64,000 nt of DNA from Pseudoteredinibacter isoporae_A (GTDB lineage: Bacteria > Pseudomonadota > Gammaproteobacteria > Pseudomonadales > Cellvibrionaceae): positions 620,001 through 684,000 of the forward strand of contig NZ_BAABWJ010000001.1 in assembly GCF_040372805.1 (NCBI RefSeq), read 5' to 3'. Position 1 is the first letter of the stretch, and every line of letters begins with the position of its first letter. Under the pieces are notes generated by a model. That model was not told the DNA's origin. It searched no databases and was given only the letters and a program-made list of their open reading frames with translations. The position numbers and the translations under genes were made by a program. Below, in pieces: positions 59,652 to 64,000 of the stretch.

Positions 59652-60935
59652 CTAGTTGAAGCGGGCGATTGAATAGGGCTGAAGCTCAATATCGCTGCTT
59701 TCACCGGAAATATCTTGCGCCAACAGCTTCCCGGCAACCGCTCCCCAAGTCAATCCCAAATGCTGATGACCAAAATTGAAATAGATACGTTTGTGGTTCG
59801 GCGCTTTCCCCATAACAGGAACAGAATCCGGCAGCGAGGGGCGACAACCCATCCAACGTTCATGGTGATCCTGCACTCGGAATTTCTCCAAGGCCTCATT
59901 GTTCAGAAGTGCCTTCGCGTGAGGCAATAACATATCCGCTCGACTGTAGTCCGGCGCCGCATCCAGGCCCGCAAACTCAACCGTACCGGCAAGACGAAGG
60001 CCGCCTGACATCGGTGTCATAATGAATTTGCGCTCAGCCGACGCCACCGGTCGACTCAGAATACGATGTTCAGGCACCATCAGATGATAACCTCGCTCCG
60101 TATCCAGAGGCACACGATAACCCAGCTGACGAGCGAAAGGTTTGGACCAGGCACCGGAACTGATCAAAATTTTACCAAAGAACAAATCCTTATGGACCTG
60201 CTCGTCTTCAGCCGATACGACGCTCACCTTTACGGACGTTTGAAACTCGGTAATCTTTTCAGCGCTCACGGTATGAAAGGTGCCACCTTGTTCCAAGAAA
60301 TAATCGGCCAACTTCCGACACAGCGTGGCAGGGTCATGACAATGCCCAACGTCGCTGAAATACAGGCAAGCACTTACCGAATCTCCCAAAGCCGGTTCCA
60401 AATGTAAAGCTTCCGCTCGTGTCAGGTATTCAACAGCAACACCTTCTGCCTGAAACGCCGCCAGCTGTTTCTTAATGTCTGCCTCAGCGGTTTTCTCAAA
60501 AGTCAGTAAGCTTCCAGACAATTGCAACTCACCCTTCAAACCACACACGCCCAACAGTTCCTGATAACAGGGTATTGCTCGTTCATTCAGCTGACGAATC
60601 AAGTGCGAATTGTGTCTCGCGCGACTGGGCAACATATTCCATAGAAAACGCAAAAACCAAGGCAAGGCTCTCAGGAAATAAGCGGGCCGAACTCGAAACG
60701 GGCCCTTCGGATCGAGTAATATTTTTGGCAGCTGGGGCAATAACGCAGGGTCCGCGAGAGGGAAAACCTGTTCACTGGCAAAATGCCCGGCATTGCCAGA
60801 CGACGCTTGTGTCCCCAAACCTTTCGGATCCAACAAGGTGACTTGAAAACCACGACGCTGCAATTCGATTGCCGAGCAGATTCCGATAATACCGGCACCA
60901 AGGATGCCCACTTTTTTAACGACCATAGTATGCAT
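59652..60935 (-). CDS. FAD-dependent D-amino acid dehydrogenase (probable cis-4-hydroxy-D-proline type)
   Basis: A 427-residue DadA-like flavoprotein: FAD motif VGILGAGIIGICSAIELQRR, GNAGHFASEQVFP, and C-terminal MGCRPSLPDSVPVMGKAP. It stands 9 bp behind the 3-hydroxyproline dehydratase-type gene and faces the 4-hydroxyproline epimerase across the operator, so oxidation of cis-4-hydroxy-D-proline is the likely job (LhpB role). A general D-amino acid dehydrogenase is the alternative. Confidence 0.85.
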   Translation of the reverse strand: MHTMVVKKVGILGAGIIGICSAIELQRRGFQVTLLDPKGLGTQASSGNAGHFASEQVFPLADPALLPQLPKILLDPKGPFRVRPAYFLRALPWFLRFLWNMLPSRARHNSHLIRQLNERAIPCYQELLGVCGLKGELQLSGSLLTFEKTAEADIKKQLAAFQAEGVAVEYLTRAEALHLEPALGDSVSACLYFSDVGHCHDPATLCRKLADYFLEQGGTFHTVSAEKITEFQTSVKVSVVSAEDEQVHKDLFFGKILISSGAWSKPFARQLGYRVPLDTERGYHLMVPEHRILSRPVASAERKFIMTPMSGGLRLAGTVEFAGLDAAPDYSRADMLLPHAKALLNNEALEKFRVQDHHERWMGCRPSLPDSVPVMGKAPNHKRIYFNFGHQHLGLTWGAVAGKLLAQDISGESSDIELQPYSIARFN

Positions 60936-60944
60936 ATCGCGTGA

Positions 60945-61991
60945 TTATCGAATTAAAAACCCGTGTTTCAATGGATCATCCATGTCCACCAGAAACTGAT
61001 TCACACCGGTGATAAATGCGGTGCCAAACACCCTCGGAATCACGGCGGCCTTACCGGCGAAATCCAACTCCTCAGCAATTTCGACCTGCATGGCGCTTCC
61101 GATAATACTTTCAATATTGATGCGTTCACCCACACTGACTTCACCGCGGTGGCGCAGCAGAGCGATTCTCGCACTCACTCCGGTGCCGGTAGGTGAGCGA
61201 TCCACTTCGCCATCGGCAAAAATGCAGACATGGCGGGAATGACTGCTTTCGTCATTGGTTTTTCTGGACGTAAAAATAGTGCCGTAGAGAAAACCCAAAT
61301 CTTCTTCGGTCGGATGCACTAACGGATAATCAGCCATCACGGCATGCTTGATCGCACGCCCCAATTGAATCAACTGCTCGGCATTTTCAGGGCCACAAGC
61401 CACATCAATGGCATCGGCATCGACGTAGGCATAATAGGCACCACCATAAGCAATGTCATATCTCACCTCGCCAAAGCCGGGTACAGTAACAGTGCGATCA
61501 CATACCTCGACAAACGATTCCACATTGTCAAAGCTCACCGCCAACTCACCCTGATCATTACGCTCGGCATAGGCAGTAATTTTTCCCGCAGGGGCATCGA
61601 TACCAATGGTGCGCTTGCTGCTTGTAGCCACCTCCAAGTTGGCGTACTCAGCGGCCATGGTGACGGCTGCGATAATGCCGTGGCCACACATACTGGAATA
61701 GCCCTCGTTGTGCATAAACAAGATGCCGAAGTCTGACCCTTCGGTTGTGGGCTCGGTCAATAGAGCGCCGTACATATCCGCATGCCCGCGTGGCTCATAC
61801 ATCAGTACCTGGCGCAGATGATCCAGCTCGGACTGCAAATAACGACGCTTTGCCAAAATATTATCACCCGGCACCTCAGGGTAACCGTCTAGGATTATAC
61901 GCAACGGCTCACCCTCAGTATGGGCATCAATGGTTGTAAGGCTTTGAAATTTCTTAATTTTCTCCTGCTGGAGAGACAATTTAAAACTCAT
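60945..61991 (-). CDS. Proline racemase family, trans-3-hydroxy-L-proline dehydratase type
   Basis: A 348-residue member of the proline racemase family. The first catalytic Cys is present (SSMCGHGI), but the second site reads RSPTGTGVSA with Thr in place of Cys. The Cys/Thr pair is the hallmark of trans-3-hydroxy-L-proline dehydratase, which makes 1-pyrroline-2-carboxylate, the substrate for the reductase at 52169. It is the first gene of a pair with the dehydrogenase (9 bp) and is divergent from the Cys/Cys paralogue at 62198. Confidence 0.88.
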   Translation of the reverse strand: MSFKLSLQQEKIKKFQSLTTIDAHTEGEPLRIILDGYPEVPGDNILAKRRYLQSELDHLRQVLMYEPRGHADMYGALLTEPTTEGSDFGILFMHNEGYSSMCGHGIIAAVTMAAEYANLEVATSSKRTIGIDAPAGKITAYAERNDQGELAVSFDNVESFVEVCDRTVTVPGFGEVRYDIAYGGAYYAYVDADAIDVACGPENAEQLIQLGRAIKHAVMADYPLVHPTEEDLGFLYGTIFTSRKTNDESSHSRHVCIFADGEVDRSPTGTGVSARIALLRHRGEVSVGERINIESIIGSAMQVEIAEELDFAGKAAVIPRVFGTAFITGVNQFLVDMDDPLKHGFLIR

Positions 61992-62022
61992 AGGGAAAAC
62001 GCCAGGAAAGAAAAGTGATTGT

Positions 62023-62041
62023 TATTGTATACAATATACAC
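62023..62041. promoter_or_regulatory. TTGTATAC-type operator in the hydroxyproline divergon
   Basis: A perfect 14-bp palindrome TATTGTATACAATA (62023-62036) sits between the divergent start codons at 61991 and 62198. Shifted slightly, TTGTATACAATATACAC (62025-62041) matches the operator at 52129 at 14 of 17 positions. The rest of the 206-bp gap has no visible gene. Confidence 0.7.
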
Positions 62042-62197
62042 TATATTTCAATTCGTTCATTGGCCCCGCTAAGGCCCCGTCCTGCCCAGATCTTTAGCCG
62101 CAGGCAAACTCGCCTTTTTCACGCGGCCAGAAACCCGTTCGCTTGGTCATAGATAAGTGATGACCCACGTTTAATACGCTTGATTAAGGCCGAATAC

Positions 62198-63199
62198 ATG
62201 CGCAAAGGCACGTTTTTTTGCATCGATGCTCATACATGTGGCAACCCGGTTCGTCTGGTGACCTCAGGTCATCCAACTCTGGCCGGCAGCAATATGAGTG
62301 AGAAACGACAGGATTTCCTCAACAATCACTATTGGATTCTGGAATCCCTGATGTTCGAACCCCGCGGTCATGACATGATGTCAGGATCGTTTTTATATCC
62401 GCCCTGCAGTGACAATGCCGATGCTTCGATCCTGTTTATTGAAACTTCCGGCTGCTTGCCAATGTGCGGTCATGGCACCATTGGTACGGTAACGGCGGCA
62501 TTAGAATCCGGCCTGTTACAAGCCAGGACTCCGGGGCAATTAATACTCGACGTCCCTGCCGGTCAAATTCGCGTAGAGTACGAACAGAAAGACGGCAAGG
62601 TCGACTGGGTAAAAATATACAATATCGCTTCCTATCTGGCTCACCAGGACATTCTTATTGATGTTCCCGGTATTGGTGAACTGAAGGTCGACATTTCCTA
62701 CGGCGGAAACTACTACATCATTGTCGAGCCGCAGGAAAATTACCCGGGTCTGGAAAACTGGTCCGCGGCAAAGGTCTTACAATTCAGCCCAATCATTCGA
62801 GACATCATCAACGACACTGTCGAGTGTGTACATCCGGACGACGCCAGTGTGTGTGGGGCCTCACATTTACTCTGGACCGGCAAACCTCAGAAAGCAGGTT
62901 CTGATGGCGCCAATGCGGTTTTTTATGGCGACAAGGCCATCGACCGTTCACCCTGTGGCACCGGCACCAGCGCACGCATGGCTCAACTCTACGCACGCGG
63001 TGAACTCAGCGTCGGCCAAGAATTTACCCATGAGAGCATTATTGGCAGTCAATTCGTTGGCAAAGTCGAAGCGGCGACTGAAATTGCCGGGCGCCCCGCC
63101 ATGATGCCAAGCATTAAAGGATGGGCAAAAGTGTTCGGTAAAAATTGCATTACCGTCGATGATGACGACCCCTATGCTTTTGGCTTCCAAGTAACATAA
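62198..63199 (+). CDS. Proline racemase family, 4-hydroxyproline 2-epimerase type
   Basis: A 333-residue protein from the ATG at 62198, with AAGG eight bases upstream; the TTG at 62180 is rejected. Both catalytic Cys residues are present (LPMCGHGT and RSPCGTGTSA), as in epimerases that convert trans-4-hydroxy-L-proline to cis-4-hydroxy-D-proline. The neighbouring D-amino acid dehydrogenase and semialdehyde dehydrogenase support hydroxyproline rather than proline as substrate. Confidence 0.88.
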   Translation: MRKGTFFCIDAHTCGNPVRLVTSGHPTLAGSNMSEKRQDFLNNHYWILESLMFEPRGHDMMSGSFLYPPCSDNADASILFIETSGCLPMCGHGTIGTVTAALESGLLQARTPGQLILDVPAGQIRVEYEQKDGKVDWVKIYNIASYLAHQDILIDVPGIGELKVDISYGGNYYIIVEPQENYPGLENWSAAKVLQFSPIIRDIINDTVECVHPDDASVCGASHLLWTGKPQKAGSDGANAVFYGDKAIDRSPCGTGTSARMAQLYARGELSVGQEFTHESIIGSQFVGKVEAATEIAGRPAMMPSIKGWAKVFGKNCITVDDDDPYAFGFQVT

Positions 63200-63257
63200 T
63201 TTTATCTTTTAGCAGCTTAATGGCCTTAAGAGGCCTATTGAAAAACAGGAATCATTT

Positions 63258-64000
63258 ATGAGTATTAGTGGCAAAAGTCTGGTTGCTGGCGTTTGGTTAG
63301 GTAACGAAGCTGAAGGGCAGTTTCAGGCTTACAATCCTCTAGCCGGCGAGAACCTTGAGCAGCGTTATTTCAATGCCAGCCGCAAGGAGATCGACCAAGC
63401 GGCCTTGCAAGCCGAGGCAGCGTTCCCCAGCTTTAGCCAATTGCACGTTGAGCAACGCGCGCAGTTTTTGGACACCATCGGTGAAGAAATCCTGGCCCTG
63501 GGTGACGAGCTTCTCGATACGACGGCCCAGGAAACTGGCCTGCCCATGATGCGTTTGCAGGGTGAACGCATGCGTACGGTAAATCAGTTGAAGATGTTCG
63601 CCCAGTTCATTCGTGAACAGGCGGATGCGGAAGTTCTTGATGAAGCCGATCCAGCGCGCGAACCACTACCCAAACCAGAAACCCGTCTGCGCCATATTGC
63701 ACTGGGCCCAGTTGCCGTATTTGGAGCATCAAATTTCCCATACGCTTTTTCAACCGCTGGAGGCGACACCGCTTCTGCATTGGCCGCAGGCTGCCCGGTA
63801 GTGGTTAAAGGCCACCCGGCTCACCCAGGCACCTCAGAGCTGGTCGCCCAGGCCATTGACAAAGCGATCCGTAAATGTGAACTGCACAGTGGTGTATTTT
63901 CATTGGTACAGAGCAGTCGCCCCGAGGCCAGTATTGAACTCGTGCAACATCCGGCGATTCAGGCAGTTGGCTTTACTGGTTCAATTCGTGTCGGCCAGTT
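63258..64000 (+). CDS. Aldehyde dehydrogenase, 2-oxoglutarate semialdehyde type (3' end cut by window)
   Basis: The frame is open from the ATG at 63258 to the window end, giving about 247 residues of an aldehyde dehydrogenase (VFGASNFPYAFSTAGGDT carries the catalytic Asn; AAGCPVVVKGHPAHPGTSE is the cofactor region; AVGFTGSIRVGQ is the start of the nucleotide-binding loop). The catalytic Cys and Glu would come later. The pattern is that of 2-oxoglutarate (ketoglutaric) semialdehyde dehydrogenases, the last step of 4-hydroxyproline breakdown. It lies 58 bp downstream of the epimerase. Confidence 0.88.
   Translation, partial: MSISGKSLVAGVWLGNEAEGQFQAYNPLAGENLEQRYFNASRKEIDQAALQAEAAFPSFSQLHVEQRAQFLDTIGEEILALGDELLDTTAQETGLPMMRLQGERMRTVNQLKMFAQFIREQADAEVLDEADPAREPLPKPETRLRHIALGPVAVFGASNFPYAFSTAGGDTASALAAGCPVVVKGHPAHPGTSELVAQAIDKAIRKCELHSGVFSLVQSSRPEASIELVQHPAIQAVGFTGSIRVGQ

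Overview
This 64 kb window looks like chromosome from a marine-type gammaproteobacterium. Gene content and gene order (lgt-thyA-folA, ftsY-ftsE-ftsX-rpoH, rpmB-rpmG-radC-coaBC-algC-argB, slmA, pyrE next to a Crc-like gene, and a six-gene TtpC-type TonB operon) fit the Pseudomonadales/Cellvibrionales part of that class. The genus cannot be fixed from sequence alone. Most of the window is ordinary core chromosome of mid GC content. No tRNA, rRNA, CRISPR array, transposase or phage gene is visible.

Layout. 1-4436 (minus): an energy-transduction operon, read as DUF3450, long ExbB/TtpC, ExbB, ExbD, TonB and a TPR protein (cut by the window start). 4740-8716: folA, thyA, lgt, a TauE/SafE permease and a divergent NRDE protein. 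8761-10678: a TetR regulator and a Rieske oxygenase behind a perfect 20-bp-arm inverted repeat. 10751-20895: lipoproteins, the ABC-F protein YheS, an orphan pilin, ElbB, OmpA, TrmB and RpoH. 21027-26185: ftsXEY, rsmD, coaD and mutM. 26222-30880: a PAS-PAS-GGDEF-EAL protein and a TonB-dependent receptor with a stack of inverted repeats in its leader. 31336-34088: a TetR/DUF2855/nitronate-monooxygenase set. 34264-45725: ribosomal proteins, radC, coaBC, algC, argB, slmA, pyrE, Crc-like and ilvD.

The accessory part is 45831-64000. It opens with two tandem, A+T-rich paralogues that encode secreted plant-type leucine-rich-repeat proteins with a duplicated C-terminal module. These are followed by metal-hydrolase and VOC genes, a pyrroline-2-carboxylate-reductase-type gene with a proline aminopeptidase, a second TetR-Rieske pair, several small genes, and a divergent hydroxyproline locus. 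That locus holds a Cys/Thr proline-racemase-family protein (3-hydroxyproline dehydratase type) with a D-amino-acid dehydrogenase on one side, and a Cys/Cys paralogue (4-hydroxyproline 2-epimerase type) with a 2-oxoglutarate semialdehyde dehydrogenase (cut by the window end) on the other.

How the genes work together. The reductase at 52169 and the hydroxyproline divergon at 60-64 kb lie 8-10 kb apart but share a TTGTATAC-type operator, so they probably form one regulon that turns 3- and 4-hydroxyproline into proline and 2-oxoglutarate. The Xaa-Pro aminopeptidase behind the reductase could supply prolyl substrates from peptides. The regulator and the DapA-type deaminase expected for the 4-hydroxyproline branch are not in the window. 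Each of the three TetR genes has its own palindrome just upstream. The most interesting items for follow-up are the shared hydroxyproline operator, the duplicated TetR-Rieske modules, the paired LRR proteins with their duplicated module, and the Crc-like apparent pseudo-enzyme.
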